A DNA stretch of 64,000 nucleotides from Aspidiotus rigidus (taxonomy: Eukaryota > Arthropoda > Insecta > Hemiptera > Diaspididae): NCBI GenBank assembly GCA_035079385.1, contig JAVHKY010000054.1, forward strand, positions 3,201,501 to 3,265,500, given 5' to 3'. The position numbers and the translations under genes are program-made. Below are positions 24,701-35,519 of the stretch, piece after piece. The stretch's first letter is position 1. Every line of letters starts with the position of its first letter. The notes under the pieces are model-generated. The model made no database searches. It was not told the DNA's origin and saw only the letters and a program-made list of their open reading frames with translations.

Positions 24701-27700
24701 CAGGTTTAGCACAAACTCTCATTTAACTGGTAACATCTTTCTGCCCCACCCTGTATATATATTTCTTTTTAATGGTGACTTTAACATCCTTGAGCACATT
24801 TTTAAGCTCAAAATGGGATGTTTTGTAAAAAATTCGTTGAATGGATAGCTAATGAGTACTTCTTCGTATTAATCCCAGATGACGGTCGCTCTGGAAAGAG
24901 TTAATTTTATATGCACTTTGAAAGGCAAAGTCAAGTGACTGACGAAAATTCGCTCTAAGCCCACGATTGCACCATATCGGGACTTCACTGTATTTTCGAG
25001 ACGAAATGCTCCTGTGTAAACGTTCCGCGAGAAATAACTCATGAGCGACTAGAGGTGCGGCATCAGGGTGTGTATTTGGATGATTCGGAATACGTCGTCT
25101 TAAATTAATTTTTCTCAGAGGAGAGCAGCACATGCGGGAAGCAAAATCATAACGTGAAAAGGAGGAACTGCTTAGGGAATTTGATTAAGTACTAAGAGTT
25201 TTTTTTTGAACGCAATTTCTTCTATTACTTCAATTTTTTGGATAATTCAAGACCATACCACATTATTTTAAGAGGAACATCACTTTAAGAATTGTGGTTG
25301 AGAGGTAATTGTGACGGTAGGTCAATATTGTATCATGACGATTATAAAATAATGCTGAAGTATAGTGTTTGTACGTACATTGTATTGGACCGAGTAGGAG
25401 AATGATCGGGAGTCATTTCTCATATTTTAATCCGAAGTACGTTTTTGTCGGTATCACTCATAAATTTCTCGAGTCATCATCAAGTTGTAGTATTATATTT
25501 CAAGGTGTACGTACTACTATAAGAAAATCCTAACGGTTTAGGTGTGTGTAACTGTGCTGTATCATAAGTATTTGGGCTGAAATTTGGGTCCAACACTTTT
25601 TGAAACTGGGGACAACCATCCACAGTTACATCTATGTAGTAAAGATTGAATCCTGTAGTACCATTCTTCATTGGGTAGGTTAAATTAACAATATAACCAT
25701 ACACGTCCAGTATATTGAGATTAGCTCTTTGTGCAGGCTGACAATCGTAGTAATAACCTAAGAAAAATAATCAAAACACAAAGTATATTTTTCTCAATGT
25801 AAAATTTGTCAGTTTGCCCATTAATATGTACAAGCTTTACAACTTCACAAATCAGCTTTTAGTTATGAAAAAGCATTCGTTATCAAAATGTTGTATGGAG
25901 AAAAAGGTTGGCACCGAAAATGTAAGGTGAAAAAGTTATAATGGATTGGAGTATGTCGTATTTGTTTAGGAGTCAATATAGTATTGTGCGGGAAAATGAT
26001 GATGAAGTAGTAGTAGCACGTAGAAAAATGTATATGGAGTGATTTTAGCCGATCAGTTGGAAGAGGTGCACGACTGACTCGGGTTTCGTTCTTCTCCAGA
26101 GATCGTGCCAAGCGGAAAAAATTAACACTTCCTAGAGAACACAGACCACTATCTACTTTTGGCCCTTAATAGACATCAAATTTCGGGCTACATCCGAATT
26201 GTGGCCAAATATGACATCCCGATTGCGGCCGGGGAAAGAAATTATACTTCCCGATTGCGGCCGCAGACGAAATAATTTTACGTCAACCATTCTCACAATC
26301 ATACTACAGTGGAAACTCTCTATAACGAATCTGAAGGGACCGCCAAAAAAATTCGTTATATAGAAAATTCGTTATATAGAAATTTTATTTTTTCATTCTG
26401 TTTTACAGTAAATTTAAAGCACATACAGTATGTAATGAGCAAAACTCAGTTTTCATTACTTTTGTTACCTTTAGATGATAATAATCCCCACCGCCCTCGC
26501 TCAGTGTGTTTTTTATTGAACATGCGGTGGGTTAAATTTTTAATTTTTGTTAAATGTCGATATAAAAATGATTACAATCAAGAAAGAAGGGAAAAAAGTT
26601 GGTCAAATAACACGTTACCATTTTTCTTAGCCTCATTTAGTGTCAAAAATACGCAATTTTTCTTCGAAATCTCGAAAAAAAATTCGTTCTATAGAGTAAA
26701 TTGTTCGTTATAGAGAGTTTCCACTGAAGTTTTGTTTCGTGAGTGACGACAATGTCTTTGTTTAAAATGCTCAGTGAACGTGGTGCGGACTTGAAAGTGA
26801 TTGACGGGTATAAGTTTCGATTTCAGAAGTCTCTCGCGAATGAGGTTCAGAGGTGGGTTTGTAGTCGAAAATCTTATGCTGCATATTTTAAGGTTGAAGC
26901 AGGTCACACCATCGACTCGGCTCTGTAACACAATCATCCCCTTGTTCCGGAGAGAAGTTTGTCACGAAACGTAGTCTCCAACGCATGCAAAAGGAAAGCA
27001 ACCGGATTCACTCGTCACGCTATGAACGACTTCAAGCTCGGTACCATTGACAAATTTACTTACGTTCAACATTTATCGCGTAAATTTTTACCTGAGAAAT
27101 TGTAATTATGTTGATGCACAATAAGTAATGTAATCGGTCACAATATAGGTGCTAGTATTAATTTTGTGGGACGCAATTTGGATGAAAATTATAGTTTGGG
27201 CCGAAATTTGGTGGCACTGAAATTTCGTCATTCATCTCTTGATAACCCCTGTTCAACACTAAAATTATCCCTGACTAAGGAAGAACAACGAAAGACAACG
27301 ATTTTTTACGTTACGGGAAACTATATCAGGAGGGGGGTAGTTAGTAGATGAGAATACAAGCGAAAAATTTGGTCACCTCGTCGGGATCCGAACCCGAGAC
27401 CTTTCGCTTGCCGGGCGACTGCTCTAACCGCTGAGCTACGAGGAGATCAAATGATTTCGCTTAAATTCTCAAATACCAACGACGAGAACAAGTACGTCAC
27501 TGCCCGCAACGGCGTCGGGTTCGGATCCCGACGAGGTGACCAAATTTTTCGCTTGTATTCTCATCTACTAACTACCCCCCTCCTGATAAAATTATCCCGT
27601 GCAGGAAACCTTGGGGAGTTGTACGTTAATTACGTTCAACGGACCCAGGATGGGAGCAGGGCAAGAAATTTTCGGGAAAATGAGTAATTTTTGTTGCTAG

Positions 27701-30700
27701 TAGGGAGAAATGATGAGGCCCCCAATATGTTGCTGCGTGTATGATTCATACTGAAGACTCCGGTTTCAAGTCACTTCATTCACACGATTAAGAAAACAGG
27801 TCATGATTTCTTCTAGTAGGAGACTAAATTAGATCATATTTTTTACAAATACGCACTCAACATCCAGAAACGAAACTGCGCAAAATAATCGGTTCATGAA
27901 GTTGAAAGCTTTGTATAAAAATGGAATAGAATAAGATTAAACAATCATTTCTCAATGAACCACTCGTAATATTTTTTTTTAATTTACAAACTCTACCGAC
28001 ACCGTTATAGCCGTATGATTTGGTTCAATCCCACAATTTTTTCAAGTATACCATTTTCTATATGTAATATTCTTCTTCCTTCCCCCTCCCCCTCAGGAGA
28101 CATTTTACATGCCTTGCATTTATAAATGGTTCAAGAGTCCAGATAGTAAGTCCGTAAGTCGAGTGAATGTCAAACATTACCAGATAACCTTGCGATTGAA
28201 CGAAAAATACAGACTATAAAATTATACATATATTAAGTTATTCCAGAAGATTCCATACTGCAGAATGCGACGATGTAGTCGTCGAAACCTATGTACACGT
28301 AGCTCTGACCGGGTTGTGGTGAACCGCTTAAAAAACAGAACAAGTCCGCTATCGACGAAGGACGTCCGCAATAGGCAGGATCAGGTCCGGGACCTATGGA
28401 AATTTAAATTCATGGGTGTCACGATCGTCATAATATACATTCTGATTACACTCCATTATACATATTTTAAATCATAATCAATTGAGGGACTGAGAAAAAA
28501 CTCGCAGCCCACTTACGTTCATGTAGGCAAGAAAGAAATCCTGATTTATGGAAGCTCGTTGTATAGATTCTCAATTTTTGTTCATGCCCCAAAAGATAAT
28601 CGTACATCGATATTCAAGTACGTCGATTGGGTCAATACATCGATACTTTGGTATGATTTATTACGTCGATGTATTGATTACATTTCCTGCGATTGTTTTG
28701 AGCACAATCATATACAATAATATTATACTAATTCCCATTTATGTAAGTCAGTAATACAACGCTCCATCCCGCTTATCTTCGTCGGGAATTGAAATTTTCC
28801 CCCAAGTTTCCGTACGGCAACCGACCTCTCCTTCAAATGCCCCCCTTATCAACAAACCAGGTTTCCTGTATGTGTTTTCTCATTTCTGAGCATAAAAAAA
28901 CTGAAATAAAAGAAGAGGAAATAATCCCATTTTTATGCTCAGGCGGTAATAAAATGACGTACATTTTCGCCTTTGGATAGGTACATATCTGTAACGCAAT
29001 CTCTTCGTTTGTAGAGTTATTACAGACTTTGTAAAAAGAAATAAAAATTGTGAGCTACAAGGTGACGACATATAGGACTTTTCTCACTTTCAATATTCAC
29101 TTTTCTGTTGTCCTTCTTCAATGGCAATTTCATACCTGAACAATTACTCAACACATTTACATTTTCATAATTCCTCAATTTACTTATACCGGTACACATC
29201 TTGTTGTACTCAATTGATTCTCTACTTTCCATTTTGATTGATCGTAATACTTGCGCTTCTATCTACTTTTTGATTGTTTTCTTGGCTCATGAAATAAACA
29301 TAACACATGAAATATATTTTGATGGAATCCACTTTGTAGAAAATAAACCGCAGCTATCAGCCTTCAATGAGAAGCAACAAAGCCTCCTATAGTTACAAGC
29401 CATGAACGTAGAAAGGCAACACCGCATTCGGCCCACAGATTTACATGTAAAACACCTCTCTCATGAAAAAATCCAGTTTACCCTTATTTAAGGGAAATTT
29501 CACAAGCTACAACTTGTGTTCTCTCCAATTTTTTCAAAAAATCCATATCTTCTTAAGAAGCAGACGCTCAAAGAGTTTTCCTCCATAAGAGCTGTGTAAA
29601 AGTCGGCCCACAGTTGTGCAGTTGCCAATTTTACGTTCATCGATTGTAACTATAGAAGGCTTTCGAACCAAGCATAACTTCGATCAAGTAGACCAAGTTA
29701 TCGTGACGTCACTCATCGCTAACTTCCTACAAACAAGGCGCGAAGGCCGCGAACACGCTTCAAAAACACTTGAATGTGATCGATTGTATTGTTCTTGGAT
29801 ACCTACAATATCACGTTATTGATTCCTATGGGAAATACATTGAAACATTTCGATCATACGCTCAAATTAAAAATTTTAAGTAAATACATATAATCAATAA
29901 CCTGTTTATATTCAGCATTAGGAAGTTCTCATAAATGTATCTGCGGTTCTTTATTTAGGTATTTCTTGTTTTCAAATGTGAACGTAAGATCGAAACGTTC
30001 CTGTGTATTTCTTATAGAGCAATTTTTTTTTACGATCCACGTTGATAATGTAGGGTAACATTGACAATTTTAAGCGAGCTATACGCCAGATTGGGGTAAA
30101 CGGATGTGAAGCTTGTAATGTCAAAATAACTTGGTCTGTAGGAGTATGTACATGGTCGAAGCACAAAATTATGACAACAAAATGACATAATATCCTGCTC
30201 ACGCGTCACTCACTCTTCTGAATCACTCAGTCACGTAAAGACTTCAAGACTCACGCACACATAGAAGAAGAATAAAAAGCGAATGCGACACAGGTTGGAG
30301 ACCTTTCTAAATTTTGAGAAGGTAATATTTTGTGTGGTAGGATGAAAAAAATAAAATAAAATTGGCTTTACTACCACACTGAGAAATTTCTTACTCTTTA
30401 CTTACTTGTATTATCATTGTTACTATATTATTATTATCAATTTTTCTCATCATTTTACTTATCTACATGCATTAATGTATGAACATCAGTACACTTTATT
30501 GTTTGCACCATTCATAATGTAGTCGTGGTACTGCAAATCGTCGAGTCACATATAAAAAATTCCTTGGCGCAAAAATAAAGACAATTTTATACTTTTTATT
30601 ATTCATTTCAGCCCGAACTTCTATTTCACAATGGCATCAGATATCACTCATACTACCACACCTAATCATCAATTCCAAAAATAGCCTTGTGTATCTGCTT

Positions 30701-30959
30701 ATATCTATATTAGTCATCTTCACTTACTCCGAAAATATTATAGGTCAAAATAAAAAATTATCGTTGACGGACATGCGGTGATAAATGTCGGAATGAATCT
30801 TCTACTCACAAACCACGAGTCAAATAAGTCTCAGGGGATAATAAAATTAATACATTTTCCATACTTACAGTTTTCAGTACTACCGGTATTACATTTTTTG
30901 ATACCATGGTTGAACCCTAAATTGAGCAATACGAATAAAAGAGACGTATAAATTCTCAT
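21783..30959 (-). CDS. Secreted cysteine-rich protein, array copy B (six exons, 376 aa)
   Basis: Paralogue of copy A with the same exon lengths (91, 135, 243, 210, 183 and 272 bp): 30959-30869, 28393-28259, 25757-25515, 22606-22397, 22312-22130 and 22054-21783, ending in TGA. All introns are again phase 1. Exon 1 gives the signal peptide MRIYTSLLFVLLNLGFNHG, and all 21 cysteine positions of copy A are kept. Exon 2 differs from copy A at only one of 44 whole codons (D for N in FDDYIVAFC). This is the longest gene of the three because its introns were invaded. Intron 3 holds a 1.9-kb fold-back element. Intron 2 holds a MULE-like insertion with a nested MITE and a tRNA-bearing hairpin. No splice signal is broken. 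Intron 5 is only 75 bp and has no stop in frame, so exons 5 and 6 read as one ORF if it is retained. Confidence 0.85.
22842..24755. mobile_element. 1.9-kb fold-back element in intron 3 of copy B
   Basis: Terminal inverted repeats start TACAGGGTGAGGCAGAAAGA and remain recognisable for about 190 bp (right arm 24564-24755). The interior is a tandem array of 140-bp units marked by GAATTTCGCGCTGAGT near 23270, 23410, 23550, 23690 and 23830, with a 280-bp higher-order period. It switches to inverted orientation near 24050. Copy C is the empty site (ATTGTTAGTATATTC at about 36585), which fixes the borders. TA flanks fit a TA-target element. No transposase is seen. Confidence 0.75.
26307..26726. mobile_element. 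420-bp pogo/Tigger-like MITE nested in the MULE-like element
   Basis: 23-bp terminal inverted repeats, beginning CAGTGGAAACTCTCTATAAC, are perfect reverse complements. Internal copies of ATTCGTTATATAGAA sit next to both ends. TA flanks the left end and AA the right, so the expected TA duplication is degraded. No coding capacity. The assignment to the Tc1/mariner-pogo group rests on the CAGT terminus and the style of the repeat. Confidence 0.65.
26743..27105 (+). pseudogene. FLYWCH-type zinc finger ORF, interrupted by one stop
   Basis: The frame opens MSLFKMLSERGADLK, then VIDGYKFRFQKS and RWVCSRKSYAAYF. TAA interrupts at 26926-26928, and the same frame continues with HNHPLVPERS to TAA at 27103-27105. 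GYKFRF...RWVC...HNH is the layout of a FLYWCH zinc finger, but the second cysteine expected before the histidines (xCxA) is missing (YAAY). The unusual ATG lies 16 bases after the nested MITE. It probably derives from the N-terminal DNA-binding part of a MULE transposase. It is broken and probably inactive. Confidence 0.6.
27272..27587. mobile_element. tRNA-bearing inverted-repeat retroposon (SINE-like) in intron 2 of copy B
   Basis: Arms 27325-27397 and 27515-27587 are perfect 73-bp reverse complements, separated by about 117 bp that holds the rest of a tRNA-like gene. The insertion is bounded by the 12-bp direct repeat TAAAATTATCCC (27260-27271 and 27587-27598, the first base ambiguous). 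Copies A and C lack it and carry the site once. A duplication of 11-12 bp fits target-primed retroposition better than a cut-and-paste element. Confidence 0.7.
27373..27445 (-). tRNA. tRNA-Ala(GGC)-like sequence inside a hairpin retroposon
   Basis: The minus-strand fold is good. The acceptor is CTCCTCG/CGAGGTG with one mismatch, the D-arm is GCTC-AGCGGTTA-GAGC, and the T-arm is TCGGG-TTCGGAT-CCCGA. The anticodon stem pairs 4 of 5, with loop CCGGCAA (anticodon GGC) and discriminator A. U33 is replaced by C, and GGC is not a usual eukaryotic Ala anticodon. It is therefore probably a tRNA-derived retroposon head. It lies within an inverted repeat described separately. Confidence 0.5.
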
Positions 30960-31100
30960 TTTTACGTGAAGAAAATTTGGTTGAGACTGAGGAACTGAAG
31001 AAGAAATATCTAAATGTTGAGTTCGAACCTAAATACACAACTCAATTTAACAAAGGAAGCCTCTTATTTTCATTCTCGGAAGACGAAAGTTATAAAATAA
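30960..31100 (-). promoter_or_regulatory. Conserved 5' flank of copy B
   Basis: Aligns base for base over most of its length with the 5' flanks of copies A and C, including AACTCAACAT-like and AATAAGAGGCTT blocks. It probably holds the 5' UTR and core promoter. No canonical TATA box is visible here. Confidence 0.35.
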
Positions 31101-31879
31101 ACGATTTTTTTATTGCCGCAACAATTTGGTAGAAGGTCCCTTTTATGGTAGTCCACATATTTTATAGGCAAGGTCGTCAATATGAGTAGAACTCATCAGA
31201 AATGTTAAAGTCACATTGTCGAGTATTGTTTTAAATTTAGAATAGTCGAACGAGTGCAGCCACGTAACAGTGTTTCGTCAAATATATACGCCTAGAGGTG
31301 AGGAATATGAAAGAGCCAGAGACTACAGCAGTCCAAGGTAGAAGTGAGTCGAGCACAAATAGGTTAGGGGGATAGTACCCTCATCGAAATTTTACCTACT
31401 CTTTTCGTTGGAGAAGTGAGGTATTACATCCGTCCGTTCAGGTTTCCTTATATATTTATTTGTAGGCCTCTAGGTCAATGAAATTTTTGTCCATGGAACT
31501 CCTTCAAAACTACCGGATGGCTTGGGTACATTATCTGAAGATGTGCACCAACAATTTTTTAAGGAATGGATACCTAAGCAGTTCTTGAGATATAATCTAT
31601 TAAATGAAAAAAAAATTCTCATCATTAAACATTTGAACCACTCGTTGCTGCTCACTCCATTAGAAGCGGATTCTCTTTTATCGTTAAGAACCTGTCATTA
31701 TTTTTCTCCCTTTGTTCAGCTTTTTCCTTTATTTTTATTTTTATTATTATTCATGCTCATAGTAAAAACCTTGAGTTTGATTATCCATACATCTACGATT
31801 GAGTACAATTTTTTAGTCTTCATCAAGTGTGCAGCAAGACTATCTTGGAGACTTTATTCTTGAATTATTATTGATTTAC

Positions 31880-32270
31880 ATCCCACTTTTTCGCGTATAC
31901 ATAATTGATAGTTGATTCGAGGACGTCTCAGGAGATGAGCATAATTTTTTTTATTTGGATTAGCTTCTTTGAGGAGATTTGAGGTTAGACCTATGAGTGA
32001 ACCAAACTCGGGTGATGTAACAATGTGTAAAGTCGGAGCGCGTAAGGGAAGCAATGAGGGCTTGAATTACAGGTGATTGATTGCATGATCGATTTTTTTT
32101 TTGTTTTCAGGGATGTCCTTACAACTGTATTCCCAGATGAATAATATTGGGATGCAGATTCCATAGAAGGTGGTGATGAGAGCGTGAATACAATTTATGA
32201 GTGTCTGAAAAGATAGCATTAAGAAATACCAGTAGTCGGAGATGATTGAGAGTGTACTACACCAACACTA
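31880..32270 (-). mobile_element. Non-LTR retrotransposon fragment (RNase H and following region), minus strand
   Basis: The minus strand encodes IISDYWYFLMLSFQTL...NCIHALITTFYGI and then SLIGLTSNLLKEANPNK, matching residue for residue the plus-strand fragment at 32437-32820. WVPGH has decayed to IWEYS and frames shift, so it is dead. The two fragments face each other about 170 bp apart. Confidence 0.6.
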
Positions 32271-32406
32271 AGGCTAAGAATAACGTATAGGGGTCGCGTA
32301 AGCAACACACGACTATCCACCTCTACCTGTAATTAAGCTTAAATAATATCTTCAGCTCTCATCGTTTTCTCAACAAGATTCACACATCCTCGCCATCTCT
32401 CGCCCA

Positions 32407-32820
32407 TTTACTCGTAATTCATTCTTAATCATCTCCGATTCCCTGGTATCATTTAATGTTATCCCAAGCCACTCCACTCTTCATCCTCTCATAAATAATT
32501 GTATTCACGCTCTCGTCGCTATCTTCTACGCCAACTCTATTTTAATATTCCTCATTTGGGTACCTGGCCACAAAAGCATCTCAATGAACGAAAAAATCAA
32601 CAAGGCAACCAATCACCCATCAACGAGCTCTCAAGAAGACATTCCATGTCTGTTTCCCTCATTGGTCTAACCTCGAATCTCATTCAAACAAGCTTTCCCA
32701 AATTAAAAATATTCCTATCCCCTCAGACTCCTCAAATCAAAGAAATGATCATAACTAGCCTCAAAATCAGTTACTCGAGACTCACATACAACCAGGTACG
32801 AAAAATGTTCTGGCGTAACT
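32407..32820 (+). mobile_element. Non-LTR retrotransposon fragment (jockey/R1-type RNase H), plus strand
   Basis: Contains FLIISDSL (third RNase H catalytic Asp context), HPLINNCIHALVAIFY, then IWVPGHKSISMNEKINKAT, the hallmark of RNase H domains in jockey-clade ORF2 proteins. In the next frame comes SLIGLTSNLIQTSF and IKEMIITSLKISYSRLTYNQ, equivalent to the RLRIGHTRLTH segment near the ORF2 C-terminus. Frame changes show it is a fossil. Confidence 0.65.
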
Positions 32821-32859
32821 AATTAAAAAATGATCATGTTTCATGTCTTTCATAGTTTA

Positions 32860-33320
32860 AAATATAAGTCTAGTATGCAATATCAAATAATTTAGCGCTA
32901 TATGAGGAGGTTATTCCATTCGTTCACCCTCCTTCTTGATCTAGTGTAAGTCCAACAATATTTTGAGCTAATAGCTTTTGGGCGGGCAAACAAGCGGCAG
33001 GCTAATAGTTCTTGAGGGGCTCACTCGCGTTCTCCGTTTCGTACAAGTCTAGTTTAGGAAATCTAGTTTGGAAAATTTAAAGGAGCTCACTTGCTCCGCT
33101 CGTTCGCCCTCTTCTTCGTCTAGTATAAGTCTAGTTTAGAACATGTAAAGCTAATAGCTTTTGGGAGCAATGAAGGCTGTAAACTACCTGCGACGGACGG
33201 ACGCATGCACAAAAATTTTAAAATCAGGGTAGGGATCAGAATTTCGAAATTTTTTCCAAGTCCTCGAGGTCATTTGCACGAACAGACGGACGCGCGCAAA
33301 TTTCGAAATCAGGGTAGACA
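32860..33320. repeat. CTAGTATAAG repeat, GCGAACGAGCGGAGCGAGTGAGC-type block and a local duplication
   Basis: Contains AAGTCTAGTATAAGTCTAGT. It also has two blocks of GAGCTCACTTGCTCCGCTCG / GGCTCACTCGCGTTCTCC type; the same block (GGCGAACGAGCAAAGCGAGT) is at 311 and 41215. There is also a ~100-bp near-duplication of GACGGACGC...CAAATTTCGAAATCAGGGTAG (33195-33320). No gene is evident. Confidence 0.5.
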
Positions 33321-33539
33321 TTGACGGAGAGGGCAAGAAGGGGCAGAGAATAGACTTAATAGGAATTAAGCATGGGTGAAAAGTGTTTGACTGATTCGGA
33401 GGCACGGTGAATAAATTACTTCGAACGAGTAGTCCCATTGAAAGCAAGTTTGAGTTCAGATTGAGCTACTGGTGAATCTGAAATTTGGTAGAAATTCGCT
33501 AGAGATAAAAATTTCTATAATGAATAGACTGTATTTAGT

Positions 33540-33720
33540 GTTGAATATTTCGGGAATGTTGGCTAGATTAGAATAAGAGAGGAAATTTCCTCTTTATTAC
33601 GTGAGGGGGACACGTTTCAACTTTTAGAGAGGAGTCTCTCTCTACAGGAGATTGATGTAAAGGATGATAATGGTGTAACTACCTTACAATCAGCACATGG
33701 TCATGATTGTGCGGAATGAA
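33540..33720. repeat. Spacer module M, copy 2 (truncated)
   Basis: Begins GTTGAATATTTCGGGAATG and contains GGGGGACACGTTTCAAC and AAAGGATGATAATGG, matching 15894-16030 and 41510-41625. The latter half of the module, found at 16080-16310 and 41630-41790, is missing here. Confidence 0.6.
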
Positions 33721-33834
33721 ACTTACGAAAACTCAATTCATCGATTCACCGATTTTTCTCAAAAATGAATTTCAACCATATGTATAATTTTAAACTGTTT
33801 TACGCAAACATACACACGCACAGCACTGTAACTG

Positions 33835-34248
33835 TTGAGAAATATTTTTGGCGGACTGTCTACCAAAGTAGTGTCCTGGTTTATTCCATAAAGGAAAGAG
33901 TCGCGAGTTTGACTTTACTTGCTATAGATATCTAAAATGGGAGATACCTGTTGTCCTTTCCGATCTATCGAGGCCTCTCTAAGCGGGCCGCACGGAATTC
34001 CTTATTACTCCGACGAACAAAGTCCGGACAGAGCAGGCTCCGCGCACGAAACTATCTCCCTAGCTGTCGATACTTGAGCGACTGACTTTAACCTACCGGT
34101 ACCTATATCTTACCTTTACAATCAGCATGATTCATAATCTATTGTCCGTGGTCCTCACTTTCCCTCACGTACAGGTTTATACAAGTTCCATAGTGCGTAG
34201 CTTTCGTTGTGAGAGTACATCAAATCCCTTTGTATGAGATTTTATACA
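33835..34248 (-). repeat. Probable Bel-Pao 3' LTR
   Basis: Starts TGTATAAAATCTC immediately after the polypurine tract GGGCGGGAGGA and probably ends ...TTTCTCAACA at 33835. A polyadenylation-like GGAATAAACC lies near the end. The end point is a guess from the TG...CA convention, since no second LTR is present for comparison. Confidence 0.5.
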
Positions 34249-35297
34249 TCCTCCCGCCCTTGAGACATTGTCTCAAAATTGTACAATGAGTGTTGTAATT
34301 CAAGCAATCTGAAGTTTGATATATTACCTTTAGCAGAGACTTTCTCAATTGAGGATGTTATATTTCTCTTAAGTAAACAGTCTTTCCTCGTCTGACAGGT
34401 TTAATCATGCGCTGACGACTAATAGCCAAGCTGAGCCCTCTAAGGACATAGCATTCTTGTCCATCTTCAGTGGTACTAATGAAGCTAAGGTCTCTCGTTG
34501 ACCCACCTGTCTTAAAGTTACTCTTGGAGAGTTGCTGTATGATTAATGTGTACCAAAAGTTCGCCAACTAATAATTGCCTTTATTTACAATGCATTTACA
34601 AATAAGTTGTGAGTAAACAACAATTATTCAGTATCCATGTTGTTGCTAGCACTGTCAGTTGTCTCCTTATTCGTTTTTGCGCACAGTGAAAATAATTATT
34701 GAGTTAATAGTAAAACCAATAAGAAGACGTCTCTATCAAACGCTTGAGTTTGTGGTATCAGCTCTAATCGGTAGGCAGGTAAACCAATTTCACTATTGGC
34801 CTCCTACGAGAGCCTGCCTCTGTTTTGACAGTCGCTACACGACTTAGACCATCCTTGCCTTTGTGCAATTCTTGAATTCAGGTTAATGGGGGCGTATTCT
34901 CTTCTATGATCAAGACCAGATCATTTACCCTCAACTCATCCTTTGTAATACGCCACTTACTTCTCTGCTGTAGAGTATTCAGGTACTTCATTGACCACCT
35001 CTTCCAAAATCACTGCATAGCTCTCTCACGCCTTAGATACAATTTGACGCAATTTGCTGGAAGGTCAAGCAGAGGTTCGGTTGGCAAGCCCGTTAAAGGG
35101 TCTCCTACAAGGAAATGACCTGGAGTCAAAACACCAAATTCATCTGGGTCTGCATATAGAGGAGTCAAAGGACATGAGTGTGCAAGCAAAGTAGTGAGTT
35201 CTTCAAAGGTGAACGTTCTCTCCCATAAGACTGTTTTTAAATGTGACTTCATCATCGACTTGACCGCCGATTCCCACAGACCTCCAAAATAGAGAAC
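33835..35297 (-). mobile_element. 3' fragment of a Bel-Pao LTR retrotransposon
   Basis: On the minus strand the frame from about 35310 reads YFGGLWESAVKSMMK and then LTPGHFLVGDPLTGLP. This is the integrase C-terminal region and adjacent DUF5641-type region of Bel-Pao Pol. After a stop the frame continues with FWKRWSMKYLNTLQQRSKW and RRRPIVKLVYLP, also typical. Downstream is a polypurine stretch (AAGGGCGGGAGGA) and then the LTR. At least two stops interrupt the frame, and gag, protease and RT are missing, so the element is dead. The break at about 35297 coincides with the end of duplication unit C. Confidence 0.75.
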
Positions 35298-35519
35298 AGT
35301 TTTTCGACCATCTGTGTTCAAATCAAAATAAGAAACCAAAAAAGGTTTACGAAGTGTATTTACCTACAAGGTATTCTGATATAAAATCAAAGTTACTGTA
35401 TTTGGAATTATCACGACTCTTATTACCTTAAATCAAATTAAATTCTCTTCCAAGATCAAAATAATATACTTAACGATCAAGTTCGACCTCAACCCCTTCC
35501 TGTGTTTTCATTCTTAAGT

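Larger units (their letters stand above)
26186..27219. mobile_element. MULE-like element carrying a FLYWCH ORF, intron 2 of copy B
   Basis: Bounded by the 8-bp direct repeat AAATTTCG (26178-26185 and 27220-27227). Copies A and C have this site once and uninterrupted. The ends are imperfect inverted repeats (CTACATCCGAATTGTGGCC against CCACCAAATTTCGGCCC), and GATTGCGGCC recurs just inside the left end. It contains a FLYWCH-type ORF. FLYWCH zinc fingers occur in animal MULE-type transposons, and 8-9 bp duplications are typical of MULEs. No transposase domain remains. A hAT origin is the alternative. Confidence 0.6.
20690..31500 (-). repeat. Tandem duplication unit B
   Basis: Covers copy B plus a 3' flank module (20690-21560, also found at 41900-42420) and a 5' flank shared with unit C to about 31500. 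It is longer than the other units mainly because of the insertions at 22842-24755, 26186-27219 and 27272-27587. Confidence 0.75.

Noticed and set aside
27373..27445. Functional tRNA-Ala(GGC)
   Set aside because: C replaces the invariant U33, the GGC anticodon is unusual for eukaryotic Ala, and the sequence is part of an inverted-repeat insertion.
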